This document shows, piece by piece, positions 31,551-40,172 of a stretch of DNA of 45,347 bases; within the stretch, counting starts at the first letter, position 1; every line of letters begins with the position of its first letter. This DNA is from Sterolibacterium sp. (GTDB lineage: Bacteria > Pseudomonadota > Gammaproteobacteria > Burkholderiales > Rhodocyclaceae): contig JAGOVA010000018.1 in the NCBI GenBank assembly GCA_018061005.1, positions 1 to 45,347 on the forward strand, in the 5' to 3' direction. A program made the position numbers and the translations under genes. The notes under the pieces are model-generated. The model was not told where the DNA came from, did not search any database, and saw only the letters and a list, made by a program, of their open reading frames with translations.

Positions 31551-32135
31551 ATGGAACATACCCTGCCCGCCCTGCCCTACGCCACCGACGCTCTGGCACC
31601 GCATATGTCGAAGGAAACCTTCGAGTACCACTACGCCAAGCACCATCAGGCTTATGTCACCAATCTCAATAACCTGATCAAGGGTACCGAATACGAAAAC
31701 CTCGACCTCGAAGCCATCGTCAAGAAAGCCCCGGCGGGTGGTATCTACAACAACGCCGCGCAAGTCTGGAACCACAGCTTTTTCTGGAACTGCCTGCAGC
31801 CCAATGGCGGCGGCGCACCCAGCGGCGCGCTGGCCATTGCCATCAACCAGAAATGGGGCTCGTTCGACGAATTCAAAAAAGCCTTCCAGGCCAGTGCCGT
31901 CGGCAACTTCGGCTCCGGCTGGACTTGGCTGGTCAAGAAAGCCGACGGCTCGGTGGATATCGTCAACATGGGCGCAGCCGGTACACCACTGACCACGGGC
32001 GACCGCGCACTGCTGTGTATCGACGCCTGGGAACACGCCTATTACATCGATTACCGTAACGCCCGCCCGAAATTCGTCGAAACCTTCCTCGAAAAACTGG
32101 CTAATTGGGACTACGCCGCGAAGAACTTTGCCTAA
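31551..32135 (+). CDS. sodB: Superoxide dismutase, iron type
   Basis: 194 residues, cytoplasmic (no signal peptide). It converts superoxide to hydrogen peroxide and oxygen. The ATG at 31551 has AAGGAG eight nt upstream. Metal ligands are all present: H27 ([13 protein letters not shown]), His of NHSFFW (about 74), and D and H of [11 protein letters not shown] (about 157 and 161). The second-shell Gln in NNAAQVWNH and overall motif choice favour iron rather than manganese. DAWEH replaces the commoner DVWEH, a mild change. It precedes the pseudouridine synthase gene by 45 nt and may be co-transcribed with it through a hairpin. Confidence 0.97.
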   Translation: MEHTLPALPYATDALAPHMSKETFEYHYAKHHQAYVTNLNNLIKGTEYENLDLEAIVKKAPAGGIYNNAAQVWNHSFFWNCLQPNGGGAPSGALAIAINQKWGSFDEFKKAFQASAVGNFGSGWTWLVKKADGSVDIVNMGAAGTPLTTGDRALLCIDAWEHAYYIDYRNARPKFVETFLEKLANWDYAAKNFA

Positions 32136-32144
32136 ACATTTCTT

Positions 32145-32180
32145 ACAATGGGCATCCTCGTTTCTCCGGATGCCCATTGT
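32145..32180 (+). promoter_or_regulatory. Perfect 13-bp hairpin abutting the pseudouridine synthase start codon
   Basis: Arms 32145-32157 and 32168-32180 are perfect complements around a 10-nt loop; the start codon ATG is the very next base (32181). The stem begins 10 nt after the sodB stop. There is no T tract on either strand, so a simple intrinsic terminator is unlikely, and no Shine-Dalgarno sequence is visible for the downstream gene. It may hide the initiation region, attenuate read-through from sodB or protect the sodB 3' end. Confidence 0.6.
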
Positions 32181-32912
32181 ATGGAACCCGTTCGCATCTC
32201 CAAACTCCTTGCCCAGCAGGGTCTGTGCTCCCGCCGCGAAGCTGACAGCTACATCGAGCGCGGCTGGGTCTATGTCGATGGCCAGCGTATCACCGAACTC
32301 GGCAGCAAGGCGCTGCCCACCCAGAAAATCACCCTTAGCCGTGCGGCCGAGCATACCCAGCAATCGCGCGTCACCATTTTGCTACACAAGCCGGTCGGTT
32401 ATGTCTCCGGACAGGCCGAACACGGCTACCAGCCCGCCGTCACCCTGATCGGCGCAGACAGCCGCTGGGCTGCCGACCGAAGTGCCCACCGCTACCTGCC
32501 TGCGCACCTGAAAGGCCTGGCACCCGCCGGTCGACTCGATATCGACTCGACCGGCCTGCTGATCCTCACCCAGGATGGCCGCATCGCCAAACTGCTGATC
32601 GGCGAAAACTCACCGATCGACAAGGAATATCTGGTTCGCGTCGAAGGCAAACTGAGCGACGAAGGGCTGGCGCGCCTCAATTTTGGCCTGAGCCTCGACG
32701 GCCAGCCGCTGAAGCGCGCCGTAGTTCGCTGGCAGAACGAGGATCAACTCCGCTTTGTGCTGCGCGAAGGCAAAAAACGCCAGATTCGCCGCATGTGCGA
32801 ACTGGTCGGCCTCAAAGTCACCGGCCTCAAACGGGTGCGGATCGGCAAGGTTCGCCTGGGCGACCTGCCCCCCGGTCAGTGGCGTTACCTGAACGATGAC
32901 GAGCACTTCTGA
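32181..32912 (+). CDS. rRNA pseudouridine synthase of the RsuA/RluB/E/F family
   Basis: 243 residues. An S4 RNA-binding domain opens the protein (residues 1-48, [31 protein letters not shown]), then the synthase domain with the catalytic loop [14 protein letters not shown] (Asp of GRLD about residue 121) and the C-terminal [18 protein letters not shown] motif typical of this family. It converts a uridine of ribosomal RNA to pseudouridine; RluF- and RluB-type targets are both possible and I do not assign one. The ATG at 32181 fits the S4 domain start, though an ATG at 32148, inside the hairpin arm, would add 11 residues. No ribosome site is seen for either. Confidence 0.9.
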   Translation: MEPVRISKLLAQQGLCSRREADSYIERGWVYVDGQRITELGSKALPTQKITLSRAAEHTQQSRVTILLHKPVGYVSGQAEHGYQPAVTLIGADSRWAADRSAHRYLPAHLKGLAPAGRLDIDSTGLLILTQDGRIAKLLIGENSPIDKEYLVRVEGKLSDEGLARLNFGLSLDGQPLKRAVVRWQNEDQLRFVLREGKKRQIRRMCELVGLKVTGLKRVRIGKVRLGDLPPGQWRYLNDDEHF

Positions 32913-32935
32913 TGCCAAATGTAGCGCAAGACACC

Positions 32936-32964
32936 TTGCCCACCCAAATTTCATACATTATTTT
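32936..32964 (+). promoter_or_regulatory. Candidate promoter of the porin gene
   Basis: TTGCCC (32936-32941), 17-nt spacer, TATTTT (32959-32964) in an AT-rich stretch just after the pseudouridine synthase stop. The expected leader before the porin ATG is about 120 nt. Confidence 0.35.
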
Positions 32965-32977
32965 TATATCGTTTTCC

Positions 32978-32995
32978 ATACCGTGTACATGGTAT
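32978..32995. promoter_or_regulatory. Near-perfect 18-bp palindrome upstream of the porin gene
   Basis: ATACCGTGTACATGGTAT reads the same on both strands but for one symmetric position. It would lie at about +7 to +25 of the proposed promoter, a place where a repressor dimer could bind. The protein that binds it is unknown; it does not look like a Pho box. Confidence 0.4.
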
Positions 32996-33092
32996 TCTGC
33001 CCGTTCGCCCGGCCTGACAGAGACTCCTTACGCCGCTTGCGTTTCTGTTCCAGCAGGACGACCTCATTCAGCATCCTAAAAAAGGAGACACC

Positions 33093-34364
33093 ATGAAAAC
33101 AAAAATCATCGCTGCCAGTGTGTGTGCGGCTTTTGGAATTGCGGGCATGGGACATGCCCAGGCCGAAACCCGCTTTGATGTCAGCGGCTTTGGCACCCTG
33201 GCGGCCACTCACAGCGACAACCGTGACGGCGACTACAAAGGCGGCTTCTATCACCCCAACGGCCCGGGTGCGAGCGATGCCTGGATGTATGGCGTTGATA
33301 CGAAAGCAGGCGTGCAGCTTTCCGCCAACTTTGGCAACGGCCTGACCGGCATTGCCCAGATGGTGGCCGACCATCGCGGCAACAACAGCTATTCGCCGAT
33401 CTTCGAATGGGCGAATCTCAAATATGACATCAACAAGAACTGGTATGTCCGTGGCGGTCGTGTCGTGCTACCCACCTTCATGATATCTGACACCCGCAAT
33501 ATCGGCTTTTCACAGACTTCCGTGCGCGCACCGATGGAGGTGTATTTCATCAACCCGATCACCCATGTTGATGGCATCGACATCGGCGCCCGTTACCCGA
33601 TCGGCGATGGCAACCTGAGTGCCACCCTGACGCTGGGCAAGAGCAAAGACATCATGAGTTCTTATGCGGTCAAGGGAAGCGGTATCAAGAACCTGGGACT
33701 GACCTACGAGCTCAACACCTCGACCTTTCATGCCAACTACATGAAGGGCAAGATTAGCCTGGTGACCTACGACAACATCGTTCCAGGAACGACCGGTAAG
33801 CTCAATATGTACTTCAACGCAGCGCGTGCCCTGCAGAATATCCCTGCCGCCGGCTACCCTGCGCCCAACCTGTTAATCGACAATCTCGATGCCAAGATGT
33901 GGTCGCTCGGCTACACCTATGACCCTGGCACCTGGATCGTGCAGGCCGAATACGCCGCACGCAAGGTCGATGGCGCACTGGTGCCTGATCTGGCCGGCTG
34001 GTATGTGCAAGGCGGCTATCGTATCGGCAAATTTACCCCGTACCTCTCGGCCAGCGAACTTAAAGACAAGAGCCCGGCCATGCGTTCTCCCGCATCCACA
34101 ACAGCAGGCGGCATCGCGGCTTTCATCGTCAATGCAGGCGATCAAATGATGGGCAACATCAGTGATTCGCAAAAGGTTCTATCCGCCGGGGTACGCTACG
34201 ACCTGCTGGCCAACCTGGCTCTAAAGGCGCAACTCGACGTGATCCGCAAGCCGGGTTCAGTCACCTCAATCACTTCCGGTAGTTTTACCAACGCCACGAC
34301 CGCCTTCGAAACGACCAACCAAACGGTCAAACTATTCACTGTCGCGCTTGATTTCGTATTCTGA
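33093..34364 (+). CDS. Outer-membrane porin-like beta-barrel protein
   Basis: 423 residues. The ATG at 33093 has AAGGAG seven nt upstream. A 24-residue signal peptide ends GHAQA. The mature chain alternates polar and hydrophobic residues in barrel fashion (for example WYVQGGYRIGKFTPYLSASEL, LALKAQLDVI) and ends in LDFVF, the C-terminal Phe recognised by the BAM machinery. The opening TRFDVSGFGTLAATHSDN is of the type seen in porins that lie beside small phosphate-binding-like proteins in betaproteobacteria; such a gene follows 22 nt downstream. Specificity (anion, phosphate, other) cannot be read from the sequence. Confidence 0.85.
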   Translation: MKTKIIAASVCAAFGIAGMGHAQAETRFDVSGFGTLAATHSDNRDGDYKGGFYHPNGPGASDAWMYGVDTKAGVQLSANFGNGLTGIAQMVADHRGNNSYSPIFEWANLKYDINKNWYVRGGRVVLPTFMISDTRNIGFSQTSVRAPMEVYFINPITHVDGIDIGARYPIGDGNLSATLTLGKSKDIMSSYAVKGSGIKNLGLTYELNTSTFHANYMKGKISLVTYDNIVPGTTGKLNMYFNAARALQNIPAAGYPAPNLLIDNLDAKMWSLGYTYDPGTWIVQAEYAARKVDGALVPDLAGWYVQGGYRIGKFTPYLSASELKDKSPAMRSPASTTAGGIAAFIVNAGDQMMGNISDSQKVLSAGVRYDLLANLALKAQLDVIRKPGSVTSITSGSFTNATTAFETTNQTVKLFTVALDFVF

Positions 34365-34386
34365 CGCCCTGAGGAGAACATCAACC

Positions 34387-34791
34387 ATGAAACATCTCAA
34401 ATCTGGCCTGATGGCCGCCCTGCTCCTCTCTGTTTCACTCCCCGCACTGGCACAATCGGTGGCCGTGATCGTGAATCCGAAAAACGCTGCGCCGCCCTCG
34501 GCTGAGCAGATTTCCAATATCTTTCTCGGCAAATCCAACGACATGACCGGCGTTGATCTGCCCGACGGTAATGCAACACGCGATACGTTCTATCACAAGG
34601 TCACCGGCAAAGACGGCGCCCAGCTGAAAGCTTACTGGGCCAAGCTGGTATTCACCGGCAAGGCGCAGGCGCTGAAGGAAGTGGGCAGTGATGCCGAGGT
34701 GAAGAAGTTCGTCGCCAGCAACCCGACCGCGATCGGCTACATCGACAAGAGCGCAGTCGATGGTTCGGTCAAGGTCGTGCTGTCGCCCTGA
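34387..34791 (+). CDS. Short periplasmic phosphate-binding (PstS)-like protein
   Basis: 134 residues with a signal peptide (residues 1-22, ending PALA). The ATG at 34387 has an AGGAG site ten nt upstream. The mature part (SVAVIVNPKNAAPPSAEQISNIFLGK, then DGNATRDTFYHKVTGK and VASNPTAIGYIDKS) resembles one lobe of PstS-type substrate-binding domains: the IFLGK and AIGY signatures are typical. Full PstS is about 340 residues, so this is a single-lobe version, not a frameshifted gene, since the reading frame is clean and ends before a terminator. No pstC, pstA or pstB is near. It probably works with the porin 22 nt upstream, in a way that is not known to me. Confidence 0.8.
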   Translation: MKHLKSGLMAALLLSVSLPALAQSVAVIVNPKNAAPPSAEQISNIFLGKSNDMTGVDLPDGNATRDTFYHKVTGKDGAQLKAYWAKLVFTGKAQALKEVGSDAEVKKFVASNPTAIGYIDKSAVDGSVKVVLSP

Positions 34792-34838
34792 GCGTCCGTC
34801 ACCTGAGGTGATTCCTATCATCACCTACGGTGATTCCA

Positions 34839-34875
34839 AACAACAAGGCCGCCCGAGGGCGGCCTTGTTGTTTTT
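34839..34875 (+). terminator. Intrinsic terminator after the porin/binding-protein pair
   Basis: A perfect 16-bp stem (34839-34854 and 34857-34872, 2-nt tip) is followed by T residues to 34875. It lies 48 nt after the binding-protein stop. Convergent pilY1 ends at 34916, so the hairpin may also end that transcript, although its T tract on the minus strand is short. Confidence 0.92.
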
Positions 34876-34915
34876 ACTCAATTTGACCAATTTACCCCAT
34901 CCAGCGCAGCCTGAA

Positions 34916-37900
34916 TCAGTTCCTCACTGAGCGCCAGCCGGATTTGCGCGGTGCTGAGGAGCTGGAGACCTTGACTTCGCTGGTGATCTTGCTGCCATCG
35001 GCCAGCGTGCTGATCAGCTTGATCGTGCCAGAAGGCAGACGAATCACGATGAAGCCCACCACCGCCGAGGTATTCGACAGCAGCCCGCCAATTTCCTGGA
35101 TCTGAGTCGCCGAACCCGTCGTGCTGGCGCACAGGTCGAACTGGTAGTTGTACGCAGTGCCGCCCACCGAGCACGCCGAAGCCGAGGTCGGACGATTGGT
35201 CACCACCGTAGCCGTACCAAAAACGATCTTGGGGTCCAGATTGACGCGCTCGCCTGCATTCAGGGTGAAGTCGGAATACCAGCCATTGACCGAAGCCTGA
35301 CTGAAATCAACCGGCTCGGTGGTGGTGCCATACTTCCCGCTGAGCATCACGCTCAGGGTGCGCTTGACCATGGACGCATGGCCATTCAGATTCCCCAAGG
35401 CAGTTCCCGTGTCCTTCACCACATAGACACTTTGCGTATCCACCGTCGTCGAATCGCTCACGCCCAGCAGCCGCCCGGTACCCACCAGCACGACCCGCGT
35501 CAGCCCGGCACTGCCGATCGAACACAGCGACACATCCGGACGTGTGGTAATCGGCTGGCCATTGCCCAGCGCGGCCATTTTCACCACAGGAATACTGGAA
35601 AAGCCCGGGTCAGTGAAGTCGAAGCGGAACAGATTACCTTCGTTATCGCCCCCATACACATAGGTGATCTTCGGGTCGGTCTGCGGATTGCTGGTGATTG
35701 CCGTGAGCTTGGCCAGGCCGGCAGGCGTGCCCGTGCTGCCGGTGCTCGTGCTGATTTTCCTCAGCACGGTGCCATTGGCAACGTCAATCACATACAGATA
35801 ACCCTTGCCGTCGCCACTGTTGATGCCATCGGTGCCCGGAATATTGTTGTAGCCCGAAGTCACCATCACCACCCACTTGTTGCCCCAGTAACCGAACTGC
35901 GGATTACCGTAAGACAACCCCAGATCCGGGTCATTCTTGGCGCAAAGGGTGCTGTCGGCACAGAACTCCCACAGCCCCACCGGATTCGCCGGGTCCGTTA
36001 CATCCAGCGCGTAGTAACCCCGGCCACCCGCATTCAGCCCGGCCACCAGCACGGTCTTCCAGGCTCCGCCGATCTGCACGTCGCCGATCTCGGGCGAACC
36101 ATCTACGGTAAATTGGTGGTTCATGCCGTAATCCACCGCTGCCTGCTTGTACAGCTTGGGCATGGTGATGCGCGGCGCATACGCCCACAGCTCGACCCCG
36201 TTACTGCCGTCGAAGGCATGAAGCATGCCATCGTTGGCCGCCGCAAACACCACCGGCTGACGGGTAGCTTGTGCCGCCACAAAGCTGCTATAACCGCTGG
36301 TCGTGTAGTTCTTGGTCGGCTTGCGGAGATACGCCGGTTTGGCCGTGTCAATATCGCCCAGCACGATGGGAATACCGGCATTCCAGGCACCCGAATAGTT
36401 GCCAGGCTGGGTGGCCGGGCTGGGTTCATAGGCGCGATAAATGTTGCCATCTGCGTACTGCTGCTGGCCGCGCATCCACTTCACCAGGTTATCCCCCGTG
36501 TTGGCGATCGCCTGATCCGCACCGCTGAGACCGCCAAACTGGCTCATCCCGCTGCCTTTGTTGTTGAACCAGGACTTTTCCAGCGTGCTCATCGCCGCAT
36601 AATCGAAGTTTTTCAACGCGCCGCTGCCCACATCCAGCATCTTGATGGTGCGGGTATCCGCCGACGCGGCCACCTGCAAGCCCAGGGTGTTGGTGCTCAG
36701 CCAATTCACGTTATTTAGCACATTGCCATTGGTCGGGTCGATTTTCTGGTTGAACAGCTCGCCATACCATTTACCCGTGGTGAATGTCGCCGAATAGATG
36801 TCGTTATCCTGCTGGCTGACATTCGGCGTGGAGGTGGCTGCCGCCGAAGCCGCGCCGTTACGGATGCTCATCGACAGCAAGGCTTCCGACAAACCGCTCA
36901 CCACCGCCGCCGGATCGCGTGCGCTGAAATACTTGCCGTGGCCATTCACGCCGGCGTGCCACAGATCATCCACCGCCGTCTGGGTATCACCCTTGGGATC
37001 TGGCCAGACATATGTGCTGCCACTGTTCCATGAACACCCGGAAGCCCGCGTAATCAGCTTGTAGAAGTCGCCCGTCACCAGCGGATTCTTGTCGTAATCC
37101 TTTTCATACGCCATGTAACCGCTGATCCCCAGCCCCAGGGTAAAGGTGGTCATGTGCAGATGGCTGTTCGGGTCGCTGGCGGTGGTGGGCACGATACCGA
37201 CCGAGGCCACGCTGGGTTCCAGATCCGGCCGCAGGCTGATCGTCGAAGTGCTGGAACCGCCGTTATACCAGTGCAGCGCCACGTCTGACAGCGAGGGCGA
37301 CTCCGCCGGGCTGCTGATCCCGTCATAACAGCCATTCGCCTTGGTACAAAAGCGGGCGGTGTTTTCGGTGTTGTCATTATTGACCGTACCATCGCCCCCC
37401 GTATAAGAAGCTTTGTTCCAGTAACCATCCGTGGTCACGATGGTGTAATTCTGCTGACAAGGATAGCTGATCACGCCATTCGTGGTGCTGGCATACATCT
37501 TGCCAATCGCCGCGAGCGACTCGCGCAAAGGCGTTCCAGAATTCGGATTGGCCGCATACAGCTTCGAATACCAGGTCGAACGATCCGTCCCGGTAAACAC
37601 CGCTGGCAGCATGTCAACATTCCCGTTATAACCATTGCCCTTCAGGGTCGTCAGCTGTGCAAAACCCACCCGATAATTCCCGCCCAGCGTGGTGAATGCC
37701 TGGCCGGTAGCGGTTTTCATCATCTGCATGCGAGTGTGGTAGTAGGTATACCAGTTGGAGAAATTGGTCATTTCTTCCGCATAGGTACACACCCCCGCCT
37801 GCGCGACACAATCCGCACGCCGCGTACCGCGCGGATAAGTCGCCTGAGAAGCCACGATATCCACCCGTGAGAACGGATCCGGGCTCCCCCCCGTCCCGGC

Positions 37901-39571
37901 GATGATGGTGCCGCCGGTCAGCGGGCTGACCACATCCACTATCGTTGTACCTCCAGCACTATTCACTGCGCTGACCGTCAAAGCCCCCGGATCGCTAATG
38001 CTCCCCAGTGTCACCGCCTTGTTATTGGCCATCGGTGTGACATTCACCACCAGGCACACCGTCGAATTCGACTGGCTCTGACAAAGCGTAGTCACCGAAT
38101 TGCCACCGACGTACGCCGTGACAGTACCACCCGAAATGCCAACCGTACCAATGGCACCAGCCACCGTGCTGGCCACACTGGAGGGAGATTTATTCTTACC
38201 CAGTCCGATGCTGGTCTTCAACGTATTGCCGTCGTATTTAACGGAAGCCAATGTCGGCGAACCGCCATTCCTTGTATTCCCCCCAGCAAAATTGATCAAT
38301 GCGGTCGGTTTAATTGATGTCACCGTGGGCGTCAGCGAAACCGCCGCCACCGCACCGCCGGCACGGCTGCCGTCATAAATCCGCGTGCAGGCCGTTTTGC
38401 CTGAGCCGCAATTCACCGGCAGAATCGCCACGATATTGTTGGAAGGCAAAGTGATGCCATAGGTAGAACAGGCCGGCACCGCAGGCGATGGTGTGACGTT
38501 CGCTGCATTCACGCAGGCAAGGTAATAGGGCGTGGACGTGCTGGCGATGATTTTCGAGGCCACCCGCGTGGCCAGTTCCTGCTGTCCCGCCGCCGTGTTG
38601 GGGTCATAGCTCGAAGGAGACACCGAGCCACTGATGATCGAACTGCCATTGACGGTGACGCTGGCGATGCCGTTCAACGGCCGGTTTGCCGTGCTCGTCG
38701 GGCCGATGGCCAGCGTGCCGTAAGACACATCGCCCTGCAAACCTACCGAGAAACGGGGATAAACATGGGTGGGCTTGTAGATTGCCTGGCAAAGCGGGCC
38801 GCTTGTATTGAGCTTGGTGGTTTCCGCCCCTGTGGTGCACCAGCGCACCTTGGCCGGTACGGCGTAGCCTGTCGGCGCTGCGGCGCCGGTCACTACGGAT
38901 TTGCAAACGCTGAGGGAGTTGTCGGTGCAATACTCCTGGGTGTTGATCTTGTAGTAATACGCCGCCTTATAAATGGTAACGGGGTCTGTATAGGTCGCAT
39001 CCGGATAGGTATAGGACGTGTTGGTCACACAGCTACTCGAATTCGACGCATCACACCATTTTCGGTCTGGAAAGCCAGTCACCAGATTGGTGGTGGTGGC
39101 GGTGCTACCGAACATGTCGTTGTTCTGGACGTTGTAGCCGTCCGTCGGCACCTTCGTCCAGCCGGTCGTCACCGCCGAGGTCATGCTGGCATAAGCTGTG
39201 CCATTGGCATACAGCGGCGGCGCGTAGGAGACATCAGGGTTGTAATAAACGCCATTGAAATCCGCCGCCATGAAGGGCGGGTCGCCCGGCTTGCAGACCG
39301 TCGGGCTGCTGGCATAGGTGGCATTGGTGCGGCACATGTTTGAATTGCTGCCGCTCCCGCCCACATAGTCCGGCATGTAAGCCCAGTCCATGGAGCCGGA
39401 GTTATCCAGCAGCAGCATGATGTTGGGCTTGACGGAGCCGGTGCCGCTGATGTTCAGCACCGGCACCTGGGCGATATCGGTAGGGGCGGCCTGGGGAACC
39501 ACAGGCACCGCCAGGGCGGCCAGTGCGGACACCAGCAGCAGGGGAATACGGGAATAACCGAGCTTTTTCAT
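34916..39571 (-). CDS. pilY1: Type IV pilus tip adhesin / assembly factor PilY1
   Basis: 1551 residues, long for the family (about 1160 in Pseudomonas). Signal peptide 1-29, ending PQAA. A von Willebrand A-type domain begins at about 50: IMLLLDNSGSMDWAY carries the metal-ion-dependent adhesion site (D56, S58, S60). That domain is interrupted at about 285-575 by two related modules of small beta-rich repeats, and resumes with FSNWYTYYHTRMQMMKTATGQAF and VTTDGYW. The C-terminal half is the PilC/PilY1 beta-propeller (VVFAAANDGMLHAFDGSNGVELWAYAP, LVAGLNAGGRGYYALDVTDP). PilY1 primes pilus assembly with the minor pilins and serves in adhesion and surface sensing. The ATG at 39571 lies 1 nt after the pilX stop and its AGGAG site is inside pilX. 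It is the last gene of the minor pilin operon. Confidence 0.94.
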   Translation of the reverse strand: MKKLGYSRIPLLLVSALAALAVPVVPQAAPTDIAQVPVLNISGTGSVKPNIMLLLDNSGSMDWAYMPDYVGGSGSNSNMCRTNATYASSPTVCKPGDPPFMAADFNGVYYNPDVSYAPPLYANGTAYASMTSAVTTGWTKVPTDGYNVQNNDMFGSTATTTNLVTGFPDRKWCDASNSSSCVTNTSYTYPDATYTDPVTIYKAAYYYKINTQEYCTDNSLSVCKSVVTGAAAPTGYAVPAKVRWCTTGAETTKLNTSGPLCQAIYKPTHVYPRFSVGLQGDVSYGTLAIGPTSTANRPLNGIASVTVNGSSIISGSVSPSSYDPNTAAGQQELATRVASKIIASTSTPYYLACVNAANVTPSPAVPACSTYGITLPSNNIVAILPVNCGSGKTACTRIYDGSRAGGAVAAVSLTPTVTSIKPTALINFAGGNTRNGGSPTLASVKYDGNTLKTSIGLGKNKSPSSVASTVAGAIGTVGISGGTVTAYVGGNSVTTLCQSQSNSTVCLVVNVTPMANNKAVTLGSISDPGALTVSAVNSAGGTTIVDVVSPLTGGTIIAGTGGSPDPFSRVDIVASQATYPRGTRRADCVAQAGVCTYAEEMTNFSNWYTYYHTRMQMMKTATGQAFTTLGGNYRVGFAQLTTLKGNGYNGNVDMLPAVFTGTDRSTWYSKLYAANPNSGTPLRESLAAIGKMYASTTNGVISYPCQQNYTIVTTDGYWNKASYTGGDGTVNNDNTENTARFCTKANGCYDGISSPAESPSLSDVALHWYNGGSSTSTISLRPDLEPSVASVGIVPTTASDPNSHLHMTTFTLGLGISGYMAYEKDYDKNPLVTGDFYKLITRASGCSWNSGSTYVWPDPKGDTQTAVDDLWHAGVNGHGKYFSARDPAAVVSGLSEALLSMSIRNGAASAAATSTPNVSQQDNDIYSATFTTGKWYGELFNQKIDPTNGNVLNNVNWLSTNTLGLQVAASADTRTIKMLDVGSGALKNFDYAAMSTLEKSWFNNKGSGMSQFGGLSGADQAIANTGDNLVKWMRGQQQYADGNIYRAYEPSPATQPGNYSGAWNAGIPIVLGDIDTAKPAYLRKPTKNYTTSGYSSFVAAQATRQPVVFAAANDGMLHAFDGSNGVELWAYAPRITMPKLYKQAAVDYGMNHQFTVDGSPEIGDVQIGGAWKTVLVAGLNAGGRGYYALDVTDPANPVGLWEFCADSTLCAKNDPDLGLSYGNPQFGYWGNKWVVMVTSGYNNIPGTDGINSGDGKGYLYVIDVANGTVLRKISTSTGSTGTPAGLAKLTAITSNPQTDPKITYVYGGDNEGNLFRFDFTDPGFSSIPVVKMAALGNGQPITTRPDVSLCSIGSAGLTRVVLVGTGRLLGVSDSTTVDTQSVYVVKDTGTALGNLNGHASMVKRTLSVMLSGKYGTTTEPVDFSQASVNGWYSDFTLNAGERVNLDPKIVFGTATVVTNRPTSASACSVGGTAYNYQFDLCASTTGSATQIQEIGGLLSNTSAVVGFIVIRLPSGTIKLISTLADGSKITSEVKVSSSSAPRKSGWRSVRN

Positions 39572-39572
39572 G

Positions 39573-40172
39573 TCAGACTCCTATCATGACAACCATCTGA
39601 TTAACCACACTGGCACCTTTGACCCCGCGCACCCGTGCAGTGATCACATAATGTATCTGCGGCAATGAATCGTAATCGCTGGCATCGGCGGCCAGGCTGT
39701 CGCCCGCCCGCGCGCCAGAACTATTCGCGCCGGACGAAACCAGCGACTGCACGCAGGTGTTGCTCGGCAGCACGCTGTTATACGACCCCGAAAACATGCA
39801 CATGCGGTGGATGACATATTCAACCTCGGTGCTACCCTGGGCAGTCACCGTCCGGGAGCCATTCCAGTAGGCCTCATCGCGGTAGCTGATGGCCGGGTTG
39901 AAGGTCGCCCGGTAACCATTGGCCGTTTGATTGTTGTCCAGCCCCGGCTTGGTGGCCGATGAATTGGCCTGGCTGCTCAGCCAGAGATACGCCTCAGAAA
40001 GACCGAAGTCAGTGCTGCGCGAAATGGCACGCTCGTTGGCCAGATTACCCGCCATGATGGTGGCGTTGGTCGATGAGCGCATCAGATAGACGCTCCCGAT
40101 CAGCATCACGACAAACATGATCAGGGCGATAGGCAGCGCGACACCGCGCTGATATTTCAGCTGGGTTTCCAT
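39573..40172 (-). CDS. pilX: Type IV pilus assembly protein PilX
   Basis: 199 residues. Short basic N-terminus (METQLKYQRG) then the hydrophobic pilin helix VALPIALIMFVVMLIGSVYLMRSS, the PilX N-terminal signature; the pilin leader is imperfect (RGVALPIAL instead of G-F-T-L-x-E), as is usual for PilX. The rest is a soluble domain with two Cys (MCMFSG and SNTCVQ) that may form a disulfide. It is part of the priming complex of minor pilins with PilV, PilW, PilE and PilY1. The start overlaps the end of pilW by 16 nt. Confidence 0.9.
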   Translation of the reverse strand: METQLKYQRGVALPIALIMFVVMLIGSVYLMRSSTNATIMAGNLANERAISRSTDFGLSEAYLWLSSQANSSATKPGLDNNQTANGYRATFNPAISYRDEAYWNGSRTVTAQGSTEVEYVIHRMCMFSGSYNSVLPSNTCVQSLVSSGANSSGARAGDSLAADASDYDSLPQIHYVITARVRGVKGASVVNQMVVMIGV

